The translations under genes and the position numbers were made by a program. A DNA stretch of 64,000 nucleotides from Antennarius striatus (lineage: Eukaryota > Chordata > Actinopteri > Lophiiformes > Antennariidae), in the NCBI RefSeq assembly GCF_040054535.1, contig NC_090779.1, positions 24,901,501 through 24,965,500 of the forward strand, read 5' to 3'. Position 1 is the stretch's first letter. Every line of letters begins with the position of its first letter. The notes beneath the pieces were generated by a model. That model was not told the DNA's origin, did not search any database, and saw only the letters and a list, made by a program, of their open reading frames with translations. Shown in pieces: positions 43,266 through 56,078 of the stretch.

Positions 43266-46200
43266 AGTTGGTAAGATAAGACAGTTCATGTTTGTGTGAA
43301 CATTTTGTGTCTGTGTTGAGGACAAATTTAACCCCGTAAAGCCAGTTATCTCTTGTGTTTCTACAATAAACACAGATCTGACTTGTTTTAGGGACATTTC
43401 ATTACGGAACTCTTTCCAAATTGGTTCATTTTGGTTTTCTGAAAATATTAAGGCAGCAAATAAAATTGAAATATGTCAAACACAGAATGAAAAGTAGAAA
43501 ATATGACTGTTAAAGGACACAGAAGCCACAGCGACCAGAGAACCATTCCCCGTCATGTTTGTACTGTTGGAGAACCCTAATCATATATGTCCCCTCTGGA
43601 ACAGGAACACAAGATATTAACCTGTTTTCCACTAAAAAAGTCTTTAAAGTGTGGATCATGATGGGCAGACTGCACAGGACAACCACAGACAGATTAGAAA
43701 TACTAAATCTAATGAGAAAATTAGTTGTTCATTAATGTACAGACTTAGAAATAACTTTCGTATAACAGGAAACACATGCAGAGTGTTTTAACTGTACTCT
43801 TACATGTAATGGATGGTTTATTAGAGTGTTCTGTGACTCAAAGCGTCACATAATGTTTGAACTCCTAACAAACTGTGACAGTGATGGATAAAGACCATAA
43901 CATCTATCGTTAATGATGCGAAGATGGAACTTCCTCTTCCACGTTCTACATGTCAGACAGTTTTATAACCTGACTCATCCTGAGAGCAGAGGATGTTACA
44001 TCACGAGTAAATAGGATGTCTGTTATATCATTCTATTTGGGACACAGAAATATAAATCGAATATATAGTTTTCTGCCACCAACATCATCATGTAAACCAA
44101 CGACAGCTTGTTTTGAAGTCTATTTACATTTTAAATTCATGTTACTTTAAAAAAGACTCTTAAGCATTGGTATTGTCGTATATTGTATGGCGTGAAATAC
44201 TTTTACATTTCCAAATGTTTCTTTCCATCATTCAAAGAAACTCAGTTTCACAAGCAATATGTGATAAAGACTCCAACTCCCATGACCCCATGCTTCTTAT
44301 GTCTTTTATTCAGATTTCATTGGAAGAATTCTAAGCAGATATCAGACAATATTTGTTTAATTTCTGGGTAGGTCTGGACACAAACACCATGGAGTTAGGC
44401 TGAAGGAAAAGTCTTGTTTCTGTTACTACAACTGCAAAATATTCTGACCTTTCATTAGAAATGATGACATCAACATAAAGAGCTGAAAAATGTCCCAATG
44501 TTTGATTAAAATCTAAATATAAGAGGCCTTTTATTTGGAAATGGAAGCTTTATATTTAGAGGCCACACCATTGTGATGAAATTCTGTCTTTACAGCATTT
44601 AATTGGTTCCATCTCTACGTCTGAAGCCAAACATCCTGCATGCAGTTTAAACGACTGCCAAAACTCATAAGAACACATTACCCTTTGAACGTTTTTGTTT
44701 TTTACAATTACTTTTCTTTGTCCTCTACTCTTTAAATAAAATCTCAGTGACGCAAATGTTCAAGAACTTTGTCGTCAAACGCAGAAACAAGCCATAATTC
44801 TATTGTGGACAGCTCTACAAGCACAAGGCAAACAATGACTGATGTGTGTTTTACTGTGAGAGGAGAACAGAAGTATGGATGAGCAGCTGGACCGTCTGCC
44901 TCCCTATTGGTCGGGAGACAGGAAGTGGATGTTAGTAGGACACGGCTTTCATGTAGCAGCAGGCTTGACCCAGTTTGTAAATTCATGCTTCTTTTACGTG
45001 GACAAACGGAAAGCAGTGAATTCATTCATGACAATTCTATAACAGTGTGAGAAGCGTGTGCAAAAATAAAATATCTAATAGTTAAAAACTGGCAAAAATC
45101 TGTTTTTTATTGTCACGGAATAACAATCAAAAGATCCCAATCAATGCTGAAATGATGCGAACGACTTCAGTAGTCTGATATGAACGTGTAAAGCACCCAA
45201 CAAATGTCTTCCAGCACCTCGTTTGAGTAACATTTACCTCTATAAACTATAAAGCTTAAATATCTGAAGAGTTTCTTGGGTGAGATAATGGAAATTAAAG
45301 ACCTTGGCTTGTTACACAAAATGTAGGATATTCAGAAAATATTGAGAAAAGGATGAAAATGCTTTGGGTTTTGTTTTTTTTATTTGCTGATAAGAAAATT
45401 AAAAGTAATAATTCTCATCTATCGCCATGGGAGCAGATTCCATCCCAAAAATAAATGACAAGAATAAATGTGTTTTTAGTGGAAACTTGTAACTGTTGGG
45501 ATCATTTGCTGATGCAAACCTGACGCCGCTGAACGCACGTCACCAGGCCAGCGAGCGTGGAGACGTGTATCTGAAGTGTTTACATCGGTCTCACTTCACG
45601 TCATCTGAACGCCGATGGCGGAGTTTTCTCTCCATTAAATTAATATAAACCTTTTAGAATCAATAACATTCTCTCAGATTAATTTTCTTGGCTTTTGAAC
45701 ACCTTACTGTTGTTTATTTAACTGTAGCTGGACTTAAATCAGTCAGATTTATGGAGTTACAGAGCATGAAACACTCAACTAGTGGCAAATTTGACAAATT
45801 TAATTCCAATCCCAATCCAATCATTCCCAGTTTATTGCCTACTAAAAAAATAATGATATAAAATGGAAATTTTTCATGGAAGAAAAGACTCAGAATACTT
45901 GAAAATATTTATTAAATTGCATATAACAAACATTGTAATATAGAAAGTAAAACAAATGTACCGTATAAAGGTTATGTTTTTTTGAAAGTCAAGGCGACTT
46001 TAGGAGAACAATAAAATAAGACATCTACAATTCCATTGGTTATGAACGAAAGGAGAGAATAAATAAAGACATTTAGCCTTTTCTGCTCAGAAGCTTAAGC
46101 AAAGAGCTTGAACTCTGGACACAGCTTCATGACGGTACGCTGCAGCCTCAATGACGGCCAGGTCACATTGCTTAGTCAAAGTATGTACTGAACAGGAAGT

Positions 46201-46600
46201 CACAGGTCTAACACGTCCCAGAAGTCTCTTGTGGTCAAATAGAAAAATCTGGTTTGAAACAAAAAATACAGGAACACGTTTTGTTTTTGTTTTTTTACAG
46301 TGGAAAAATATCAACCATCTTTCATCGTTCAAGTTTTCCTCGAAGACGTCGAGAGTAGAAAAGGAATAAGGACGAAGAGCGGCGCGTTCAGCACTCCTAC
46401 ATTCACTCTGGGGGGGTCTATACAGACGTGCATCTCAAGATATACATAGTATGTTGAAATGTTAGTCGATATTAAAGGCAGATTTCACACACACACACAC
46501 ATAGAAGCAGGCTGGCAGAGGGCCAGTTTGGTTCAGTTCCGTTGGCCTCCACATGAAGCGGTGTCAATCAGCGGCGAGGAACCAGAAGACATCCCGCCAC

Positions 46601-46981
46601 TCACTGGGTGGAGTCGGAGTCGCTGGAGTCCAGGCTGGCCTGCGTGGGAGTGGACGTGCAGCTGCGATTGGCCGGCGGCAGGCAGTGGAGGGTCTGGGTG
46701 CTCCGCCGCAGGTTCTCCAGGGACTGCAGGAAGGACCGGCGTGCCCGCTCCTCCTCCAGGGGTGAAGAACCTTCTTCTTCCACCTCTGCGATCTCCGAAA
46801 AGGTGACGGGCTGCGTCTTGAAGCGAGCCTCGCGGGATCGGCGAGAGCGGCTCTTGCCCCTCGCCGGACCTTTGGGGACAGGCAGCTGCTGAGGGAACTC
46901 CTCCATGGCGGAGGCCAAAAGGTGAGGCGGGAGGACATGGAGGCCAGAGGGCTCCATGGTCATGTGACGCACGGCAGCCAT
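46601..46981 (-). CDS. c11orf96-like (Ag2-like) small protein
   Basis: A single-exon gene of 126 residues. The core EARFKTQPVTFSEIAEVEEE, then GSSPLEEERARRSFLQSLE and NLRRSTQ, and the end SLDSSDSDS match my recollection of human C11orf96 (RFKTQPVTFDEIQEVEEEG, FLQSLECLRRSTQ, NSLDSSDSD). Upstream is a basic RGKSRSRRSR stretch. I chose the Met at 46981 (MAAVRHM), in good Kozak context with A at -3, over the in-frame Met at 47008, because the human protein also begins MAA. Function is unknown; no membrane segment or signal peptide is visible. A minus-strand TATA box lies at 47311-47318. In human C11orf96 neighbours ALKBH3 and HSD17B12, exactly as here, which supports the identification. The 3' UTR is about 700 bases and AT-rich. 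Confidence 0.85.
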   Translation of the reverse strand: MAAVRHMTMEPSGLHVLPPHLLASAMEEFPQQLPVPKGPARGKSRSRRSREARFKTQPVTFSEIAEVEEEGSSPLEEERARRSFLQSLENLRRSTQTLHCLPPANRSCTSTPTQASLDSSDSDSTQ

Positions 46982-47310
46982 TGGTGGAGCAGAAGCCAAG
47001 AGGTGCAAAATAAAATGTAGTGTAGAAGACTGTAGAAGACAGTCTTAGTAGACTGTAGAGGACAGTCTCAAATGTTGTTTTCTTGCTCTTTCGCGGTGTC
47101 TGTCCACTTTAAAAGAAGTCTCAGCAGCAGCAGGAGACTTCTTGTAAAGCCAAGCCAAAAAAAGCCTCCTCAAAACCTTCAAGTCCAAATTCACCAAAGG
47201 AGGAAACGCTCTGGTCTTCGCTTCGGATTCAAGTCTGATTGTCTTCTCTCTGGTTTAGTGAGTCAGTGTCAGTCTGCTGAGGGTAATGACACACACAGCT
47301 CCAACTCGCG

Positions 47311-47318
47311 CTTTTATA
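47311..47318 (-). promoter_or_regulatory. TATA box of the c11orf96-like gene
   Basis: TATAAAAG on the minus strand predicts a start near 47285 and an unspliced 5' UTR of about 300 bases. A perfect AP-1 site, TGAGTCA, lies at 47259-47265 just downstream. Confidence 0.6.
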
Positions 47319-47995
47319 CACAGCGTCTCCCCCCCCCCAGTCCGAAGGTTTGCCAAGACCCTCCCACCCTCCTCCTCTTCCTCCTCCTCCTCCCCTCTTC
47401 GTAATGGTTCCGGCCTTCACAGCAGTCAGTCACCTCACCAAAATAAACATGAGATGGGAATATCTGTATTTGTATGAGTGTGTGTGAGAAAGTCCCTTTA
47501 TGGGGGGGTTTTAGAGGATTTCAGTTGGGGGGGGGTACATAAAATGGAGTGACATTTTCAGCAAAAAAGAGAATGAGAGCAGAGAAAATTAGAAGAAGAA
47601 ACCAAAAACCAAAGAGAAGAGAATCAAATTCTATTAAAGTCACAAAAATAAGTGGTAATGTAAAAATTGGAGTGTCGTAACCTCAGGTGTGGACACCCCC
47701 CCCCCAAGGTTGTGTGGCGCCCCTGAATAAAAATTCTCTACCCAGGAAGCTTCTTCTTTAACGTCTCTCATGTGTCCAAACAGAGGATATCCAGCTGTCG
47801 GGTACGGGGGAGGGACGGGGCAACGCTTTGATGGAAGTGCTTTGGTGTCTGGGATTCTTTACCGACACGTTTTGCACCGTTCAGTTTGTTTAGTTGAAGT
47901 AATTCGTTCATGAGGTGCACTTGAACTAATTCTGAAGTCTCTGTTGGGACCTCTGGGTTTTGCCATACAAAGCAAAGTAGACTTCAGACATTCTA

Positions 47996-48075
47996 GTGCG
48001 GGACTGGGCAAACTACGGCCCGGGGGCCGTGTACGGCCCGTCATGCTTTGTAATCTGGCCGGCCAAACTTATTTT
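47996..48075. mobile_element. hAT-like terminus
   Basis: GACTGGGCAAACTACGGCCC then GGGGGCCGTGTACGGCCCG is the usual end of a common fish/vertebrate hAT group. The element body to the right is eroded and the other end is not evident. Confidence 0.5.
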
Positions 48076-48696
48076 AACCATAAATTGAAATTTATGACAT
48101 AAATGCAGTTGTGAAATAATACTGCGACACAGAAATGCAGGATTTTGCTCTGGTGCCACGCTGATGATCTGCAGGCAGCCCATATTATCCACAGTTACGT
48201 AAACAGAAAAGACGACGTCAGCAAGTTTTAAATCCATGTTGGTACAAACACCAAACCCAGTGGTTTTCATCGTGCATGTAAAGTGTAGCAGACACGACAA
48301 CCTAAACACAAACAGAGCAACAACATCACCAAATAACAGCTAGATCAGTTTGTACCAGATGACTTTGGACACCAGGAAAAATCTGAAAGGCATGAAATCA
48401 ATTCTGTTGAAATTCTTTCATTTTTTTTATAAGTGGATTAAAACCTGCAGTACCTGGAACGTCCGGCTGAAGACAGATAAAATGAGATGGGTCAGATGTT
48501 TTCTGATTAGTGACACCAATCTGTGTAGAGTCACATTTTTCCAATTCTACTCTGAACACATTCATTTGTTACACATAAACCCTTTTTTGAACTTTTTCAC
48601 CTCTTGAGACGTCGTCGCTGCGCCGCAGTGTGAGAAACACAAAACAGACAGGGGGGCGCGTTTTATTCATAGTGTGTTCAATTTAAGATCAGGGAC

Positions 48697-49046
48697 TGAT
48701 CATAAAGAAGACAGGAAGTGGAGCTGGAGGTGGAGGAAATGAAGATGTTGAGGTTCTCTCGGAGTCACCAGGTTGGATCAGAAATGAGTTCATCAGAGGA
48801 CAAAGTCAGAGAGGGCAGACTCTGATGGTCTGGACACGTCCAGAGGAGAGATGGTGAGGATGTTGGTGAAAGGGTGATGAAGATGGAGCTACCAGGAAAG
48901 ACCAAAAGAGAAGGTGGATGGATGGAGCGAGGAAGACATGAGGGCAGTCGGTGTTAGAGAGGAGGATGAGGAAGACAGGCCGACATGGAGAAGGACACAG
49001 CAAGCCTAACGGGACACTCAAAGAATAGGAAAGGAAGAAGAAGAAG
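48697..49046 (+). mobile_element. RTE-type LINE 3' end
   Basis: Across broken frames the plus strand reads the C-terminus of RTE polyproteins: KMLRFS, SLGVTRLDQ-like, GHVQRRDGE and KMELPGK, plus an acidic tail, then an A/G-rich GAAGAAGAAGAAG end. It is a 5'-truncated relic. Confidence 0.7.
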
Positions 49047-49621
49047 ACCGTAATAATAACAAGTCTGACAAATGAACAAGTTAAATAATAATCACATAAT
49101 GCACATTTTATTTATCTGTTATTTTATACCAAAAGTCACAGAGCCTCAGAACTCTCTTTAGACCGAACCTCCTCTTGTTCTGGACTCTGCAAGTCTGGAG
49201 TCTTATCAGAGTCTGAGAGTAATAGATCTATGAGTCTGACGTCATCACCAAGAACAACAAGCCCCCACCAACGCAACCGCAATGTGTGTATTAATGAATA
49301 GAGGACTACTTATGGTCTAACTGACATGAGCTCTGACATCTGGAAGCAGTTCCAACAGGTCAACAACGACACAAACACCAGGGCGAACCAGGCTGTCATG
49401 TCTGGTTACTAATATTAACCCGGAGCATCGCCTAAAGCGGCGCGTACGTCACGCGTCTAACCATCGGTCACACCTCCGTGATGAAGGCTCGCCATTCCGA
49501 GGGTTAACCTCAGGCACGTCTCCACAGTGTGGAGGGTGGGGGCCTCAGGAGTGACCCCATGATGCCACACATTCCTTAGACGCACCAGGAGTGTTAGATC
49601 AGCTCGTGTGGTTTGTACGAT

Positions 49622-49670
49622 CACACACACACACACACACACACAGACACAAACACACACACACACACAT
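49622..49670. repeat. (CA)n microsatellite, interrupted
   Basis: CA tract with a GACACAAA interruption. Confidence 0.9.
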
Positions 49671-49828
49671 CCAGCAGCATTAAGTCATCGATGTGAACTT
49701 CCAGCTGCCCATGTCTTCAGTTTAGAGTAGATCTCCTACTCAGCTCCTGTCAGCTCAGTGATATTTCTGTGTGTGTGTCATGATGGTGTCCACACGTGTG
49801 TGTGTCTGTGTCATTCTTGTGTTATGCA

Positions 49829-49831
<3 letters not shown>

Positions 49832-49859
<28 letters not shown>
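49832..49859. repeat. (GT)n microsatellite
   Basis: Short pure GT tract. Confidence 0.9.
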
Positions 49860-49861
<2 letters not shown>

Positions 49862-50496
49862 TTGGGGATGCCTTGTTTTCCTCAAAGTCTCTACCGAGGT
49901 CGTGTCAAACACGAGGACGCTGCATGCAGGAAGCCCCGCCCACAAACGTGACAGAAGCCCCGCCCAGAGAAACAGATTGTTTTCAAATGAGTGAAAGTTA
50001 AAACAATTTTTTTTCCCGTATGTTTGATCGATGTTTTGTTTGTTGCAGAAAATAACAAGAGCTACGATTTTAATTTCATTGGAATTTATTTTTAATTATT
50101 CTGTTCTCAGAACATCCATATGAGAGGCTGGCAATCGGACTTCTTTTCCTCCAATGAGGTTGAACTTCCTGGTCTCAACTCGTTGGATGGACGGCCATCG
50201 ATTCAAACGTTCATGTCAATCAACAGCCTCATCATGATGCATTTCTCTCACAGATGAAGTCGGAGCAGCGCCACCTGCTGGGCTGGAAGTTAACTTCCCC
50301 TCAGGTGCAAAACAGCTGGGCCAGGTGAAACCATTTCACTCAGTTTAGGTGGTTTAGGTTCGGTGTAATTCCTGGATTCTGAGCAGCTTTTGTTCCTCAG
50401 AATATCTATAAAAATGTGAACAACATTGTTTGCACTGTGCAAAAAAAAAAAAAAGGTCATTACAGTAGGTGAAAGCATTTCAAAAGAATTACTTCC

Positions 50497-50501
<5 letters not shown>

Positions 50502-50589
<88 letters not shown>
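50502..50589. repeat. (GT)n microsatellite
   Basis: About 88 bases of pure GT. Confidence 0.95.
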
Positions 50590-50592
<3 letters not shown>

Positions 50593-51385
50593 CCATTATC
50601 CTTAGCCACATGGTCAAAAGGTGAGGAACACTCCACAGGCAACATTCCCGTACTGGCAAATCACCCCGTACCCTCTGCTGGGGGACGCTGCTGTTCCCAT
50701 AGCAACCTAAATGTCAGCAGGAGGGAGTGCGGGGGGGGGTGTTTAAAGTTAAGTAACACAAAATTTCAGGTGAGGTTTGTCTTCCACAACACCTCTGGAA
50801 ACACACTGACAATGACACAAAAACTCCACTGAGGTTGGAAAATAGTTTTGAAAGAAAATTTGAAATTAACTTTTCTGGATGTATGGAAGCGTTAGCTCCC
50901 TAGCTATAAACTAACCTCCTGCACCTCTCGCGAACGCGGCCGTTAAATGTGTTCAGTGCAAACCAGTGCGCTCAATGGAGATGCAGGAAAAGACGAGTAG
51001 CTCTGGTCGTGTTGTCATAATCTGACACCGCAGGGTCCTGATGTTATTTATAGACAGAACTGCATCTTCCCCCCCAGAACACGGTGTGTGTTTACAGTCC
51101 AGAGCCCAGCCACACGCAGGAAGATGAAGTTCCTTCAACGATCATGACCTTCTTTTTGTTCCGTTCAGACGGATGATCCGTGCTTTGAGTCCCAGTTAGT
51201 TGAACCTTCGTCTTTCTCCAGTCTGAAGTCGGTTGCACTTTTGTTTTGTACAATAACAAAAAAAGAAGAAATAAACCCTTCATACTGGTGAAATTATGTC
51301 TATGCAGCACGTTAATATTAATTGTTTGGACATGTTAGAGAGTACAGAACACTTTGGAAGGGTAAGCTCGCAGTACATCTTAAAT

Positions 51386-51388
<3 letters not shown>

Positions 51389-51461
<73 letters not shown>
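51389..51461. repeat. (GT)n microsatellite
   Basis: About 70 bases of pure GT. Confidence 0.95.
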
Positions 51462-51462
<1 letters not shown>

Positions 51463-51845
51463 AGGACGCCCCAACGTCCCAGTGTGACTGTGACCCCCTG
51501 GCACAGGACCTGACAATGGAAATAACAATCGTCACAACATCAACCTGAACCCATCGGTTAAATGTTGGCATGAAATGAAGACGCCACCAAGATGAGAGCC
51601 AGAATCCAGCTGCAAGGAAAGATGCAAAACTGGAGATCCGTGGAAGTATTCTCGTAAAACTACACCAAAACAAAAAATTTAATTCTGACGATAACCCTCA
51701 GACAGCAGCTGATCTGCAGACAGACAGAGAGACGACCTTTTTTAACTTCCAACCAACAAGAGAACTCGACCGAACCGGATAAAAGAGAAAAGGAAAGGTG
51801 AAAGACGACAGGGATGGAGAGATGAAGACGGAGAGGTTGATAGAT

Positions 51846-51855
51846 GGAGGAGGAG

Positions 51856-51886
<31 letters not shown>

Positions 51887-51888
51887 CC
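51846..51888. repeat. (GGA)n purine tract
   Basis: GGA triplets with AGA interruptions, within a longer purine-rich stretch from about 51780. Confidence 0.9.
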
Positions 51889-53561
51889 TAGAGCTGGAAG
51901 CCCTGACTCCCAGGGGAGGGGAGGAGGAGAAGCGAATCGGTCATCTTGTTCCCAGAGAGGATTCCCAGCAAATCACAGCGTGGCTCCAGCCAGCACTTAA
52001 ATCAAACAGGGAGAGCGACTGACGCGAAACAAGCGCACCCTCCAGGATGGCTGTTTACATCCACAGATGAACATACAGACGATGAGCCCCCACCTCTCTG
52101 TGGGACTCAGGTGTTCACTGAACTCTTTCCGACGCTGGTGGCTGCAGCCGTTTCCCAGAAGCCTCCAGTTCTGAGTGTGGAGCCGTAAACATCCTGCCTG
52201 GTCGCTCGTGAGGTCAGGGACTGTTGGCTCCTGCCTGGACGCACTATTCACCGTGTTGACAATGTGTTTAGCTTTCAGCCCCACCAGGAAAGAAATGACT
52301 GTTCTGCAGCTCAGCGTTAGAATTTATTGCTGCAGCTTTTACATAATTACAGCCTGACATCTGGCTCTGACAGCCCCGTTCGGGTCCGGCCGCCCCGCGA
52401 CTGTCAGTTCTGTGTCCTATTACCCTGAGGGACGACATGGAGCATCATTTCAACCATCTAGACATGTTGTATGTGTGTTCAAGGCAGAACAAAATCTCCT
52501 AACAATTGTTTAGCGTCTCTAAATCTGTCTAAGTATTAGCGATGGTGTCGTATCTCCAGCCCTCTGTAACCCAACACACACACAACCCCTTGCCGAGTTT
52601 ATATTTAAATCAGATCCGGATTCTGATATGGATCCACGTGGAACAACATGGGTTGTCCATGTCTGGTATATTTTATCTTGATTTGCCCGTTTTGATTCTT
52701 CCTGAAACACAAGTTGAAGAAGTAAAAAAAAACTTTTTTTTTGTGAAAGTTTTGAATCAAGTTTGATGTTTTTTAACCACCAGTTTCCACTCAGAGTGAC
52801 CTGAGTAACACCCCCCCCCCCAGCAGCTGGCTTCATTAGTGTTACACAACGCCGTCAAATCTGAGCTTCATATACGAGGTTATTTACCCCCTCTGGATTA
52901 GAATCACAATGTGGAGCAGCCCATCTGAAGCTCCTGGTGGTTTACGGCTCATTGGCTGCTAATTTGAGACCCTTGAGACCACAGAGACGGGCGGTGTGTG
53001 TGAAGGGGGGGCTCATTGGATGTAATCAGCGGCTGACAGGAGTTATCAGAAACCACAGCTCTGACGCCGTTCCTGTGATCCCGAATGTTTCCCGCTCAGA
53101 ACGACAGGTGTCGGGAAAGAAAAAGCAAAGGAAACAACCAGGCGTCAGACGGCGAGCTGATGTCCAGGCAAACGAGAAAACACTGACAGAGAGGACGGGG
53201 ACGGGGGGGTCAGATGTAGGAAGACAATATTTATCCTACAATAAGGGGATCAGACAAGTTAAACTGTAAAGGAGGAACTCTAATCCAGTTTGGAAATGTT
53301 TCACCTCCCCAGGAGGAGTTGGAAGTGGAGGGGGGGGGGGGGTTCAGAAACAGGACATTCGGAAAATCCCGCTTTGTCGCCTCCAGCTTTCACGTGACCC
53401 CCAGGTGAGAAGAAGAATCAATACACAAAAGAATGTGGAAAAATCCGCAAACTGATCATGAGTCTCACCGGCTAGCAGAGCGACCGGTCGCTAGCGGCAA
53501 CGAACGCTAAAGGGTGAATCCAAAACGTGACCCCCGGGGGCTCCAAAGCTGTTTACATCAA

Positions 53562-53604
53562 TCCACTGGACCTGAAGAAAGTTTCTTGAAGACGTGTGTC
53601 TCGC
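53562..53604. repeat. microsatellite-linked dispersed sequence, copy 2 (inverted)
   Basis: Reverse complement of 18601-18641 with one extra CA. It runs into the CA tract at 53611-53671, so both copies sit at the same side of a CA/GT array. Confidence 0.85.
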
Positions 53605-53608
53605 GCGT

Positions 53609-53610
<2 letters not shown>

Positions 53611-53671
<61 letters not shown>
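53611..53671. repeat. (CA)n microsatellite
   Basis: About 60 bases of pure CA, directly beside the dispersed sequence. Confidence 0.95.
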
Positions 53672-53673
<2 letters not shown>

Positions 53674-54979
53674 GGGTCCCCCTCATTAACCGCTGCACAC
53701 ACTCAACACTGAGGGTCCTCTGAGGAGAACGGGGGTCTGCTGACCCTCTGACGCAGCGTGACTCCTCCAATCCCCTCGTTCAAACACCAGGAGGCGTCCC
53801 TGGGTTCAGCGGTCGGTCACGTGTCGTCGCCCCGCCGTTCTCGGCGTGCGAGGGGTGAGACAGGACGGCGGTGACGGTAACACTGACTGATGCGAGGTGG
53901 GAAGTGGAGTTAAGCCGCTGTGGAAGTGGCTTTACGGCGTCCTGTCAGAGGAAAGTGAACAGAGCTACTTGTCCGAATCCAACTTTGTTGTAACTCAAAA
54001 CCTGAAACGGTCCTAGCTGCTGCTGACCCACAATGCACCACTTCGCTAGAACCATCAGATGCTGTGTGAGACCCAAAATAACTCAGCTGGGAATGTCTGT
54101 GGTTATTTATGTAATTATCCCACCTTATGATCAAACACTATATTTTATTGTTTATTGTACAAACAGTTTTTAGTTTTTATGTTACGTAACGACAATGAGG
54201 GTAAAGTGCTGACGCGGAGCGACGGTTTGAAGACATTTTGATTTCTCGAACCTGAGCGAAGCCGTCAAAGTGAAGGATTGTGGTCCACCAACGCCATCTT
54301 AACACCGTCTCCGTGTCCAAAGTGAAGCACACAAATCAAAACGGATTGTAGATTTACACAAATACGATTAAAACAAGGGTTACATCACCTCAGCAGCCTC
54401 AGATGTTTAATTATGTGTTTGCAAAACAGACATGAAGTATATTTCCATGAAAAACATCCTAATCTGGACACCGAACGTGGTTTTATGAAACCATCATTAC
54501 GAATCAAAAGGAGCGTTCTGGGACGTCATCGTTTGTTTCAGATCCATAGAAGACATTTGGAAAAAATACCCAGAATGCATCTGCAGCTTTAAAACATCAT
54601 TCATGCGTCATATATCCGTTAGAGTCACTTCTAACAAAAATAACGCAAAACATTAAACTACACGCCTCACAAAATCAGTTTTCATGATCATTTCTGCCAT
54701 CAAAGTTTGTCACTCTGCATTTTTTGAATGTAACCATGGCAACCATGTGAGTGAGATTGTTCTGTTTAGGGTTTTATCCAGGTTTGACTGGACATTTTGT
54801 AGTTTTCATGTTGAGGTTTCTTAGTTTGTTGGTGTGGAAATGTTTCACTTGGTTCACAAATGGAGCATTGTGTTGATTTATTTACCCCCCCAGCGTATGG
54901 GAGAAGGTAACATAGCTAGAAGGTGGTTTAATATCAGTATGGGGAGGGTTAATAAACATTTAAATTACTGTAAATAATA

Positions 54980-55070
54980 AAATAGTTAGTTGCTATATTA
55001 CGGAATTCGTTAATCGCGTGTGGTTCCTGGAACGCATTAACCGCGAGGAGCGAGGGGTCACTGTATAACA
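54980..55070. repeat. probable dispersed repeat end
   Basis: AATCGCGTGTGGTTCCTGGA, then ACGCATTAACCGCGAGGAGC and GTCACTGTA, resembles a common fish repeat terminus. Only one copy is seen here. Confidence 0.3.
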
Positions 55071-55654
55071 TATGAACCACCAGAAAACGTGTGGGGGTTC
55101 ACGTGGCTCTCCGTGTGTCAGAGGGTTAAAAAGAAAAACATCTTTGAAGGATTTGTCAGAAAAAATCTTGTTCAAAAGCACAATTATGTAAATCCATCCT
55201 GATGGAGCCGTAATTGGTCCAAATGGCCACTTTCCTTGTTCCTTGCTTTTTTAATGGCGCCAGTGTTTTCTCCTAAAAGTTCTCTGAGATCGTCGGGCAG
55301 GAACTAATTTACATTTCAAGCCATGTGACTGAAGTCTCGTCCGTCTTTCATGAAGGCAATTTTCAGAAGAAGAATAAAAGCTTCAATTCAAACGAGGTAA
55401 AACGGCGATTACGTGAACACTCGGTCCGTTTATAACCACCTGGAGGCGCCCCGCTGCTAATCAAATGAGTCATGTGACTTCTTTCTTTATTACATAACTG
55501 AATGAATGAAAACAAACACCTGGAGTCCAGGTAGCGCTTCGCCTGACCTTCACATAGATCCACACTTGTGTCGATCCGGTGGAAGCAGAGCCGCTGCACG
55601 TGACGGCTTCCTCTTCCTGACTCTGATGGGGGTGGGGTCAAGGGGGGGGGGGTG

Positions 55655-56026
55655 GTTACTTGGTGGCGAATCGCAGCTTCGTCCCCGTCTTGTGGCCCTC
55701 TGGCTCCGCGTGGATCGTTCTGAAGGTCAGGTTGATGCGTGGGCCTCGATCGTGATACTCCTTCGCCACCTGATGCTAACGGAGACAGAAAGGCCTGATG
55801 GGAAATGTCTATTAGACCCCTACGGGATAAATAACTCATTTTTGGACGGGACACGTTAGAGGACGCCGCTGTGACACCAGAGGCACGTGTCGTGTGACAA
55901 CACACAACAAACGCTGCTTTCTTTCTTGTTGACATGTGGGGGTCAGATTAGCCCGTGTTTCCAAAAACAGAGCGTAAACATTACCTGAAATAGAAAAGAG
56001 ACAAAGCTGGGGGGAAACGGTGTGTA

Positions 56027-56078
<52 letters not shown>

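Larger units (their letters stand above)
41001..46600. other. gene-poor interval between ticrr and c11orf96-like
   Basis: No convincing exon was found. The first 350 bases are the ticrr promoter side, with ATTGG/CCAAT boxes near 41350-41390. The rest is AT-rich and holds an ATT microsatellite, a dispersed repeat, a LINE tail and the c11orf96-like 3' UTR (minus AATAAA as plus TTTATT at 45908-45913). The human neighbour KIF7 is not here. Confidence 0.5.
47319..55654. other. gene-poor interval between c11orf96-like and alkbh3
   Basis: No convincing gene is seen in about 8 kb. It contains five large CA/GT microsatellites, a GGA tract, an RTE LINE tail and a hAT-like end. The alkbh3 poly(A) signal on the minus strand (plus TTTATT) is at 55486-55491. 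The stretch 49140-49620 and most of 51.5-53.5 kb are unique-looking but show no splice-bounded frame. Confidence 0.5.
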
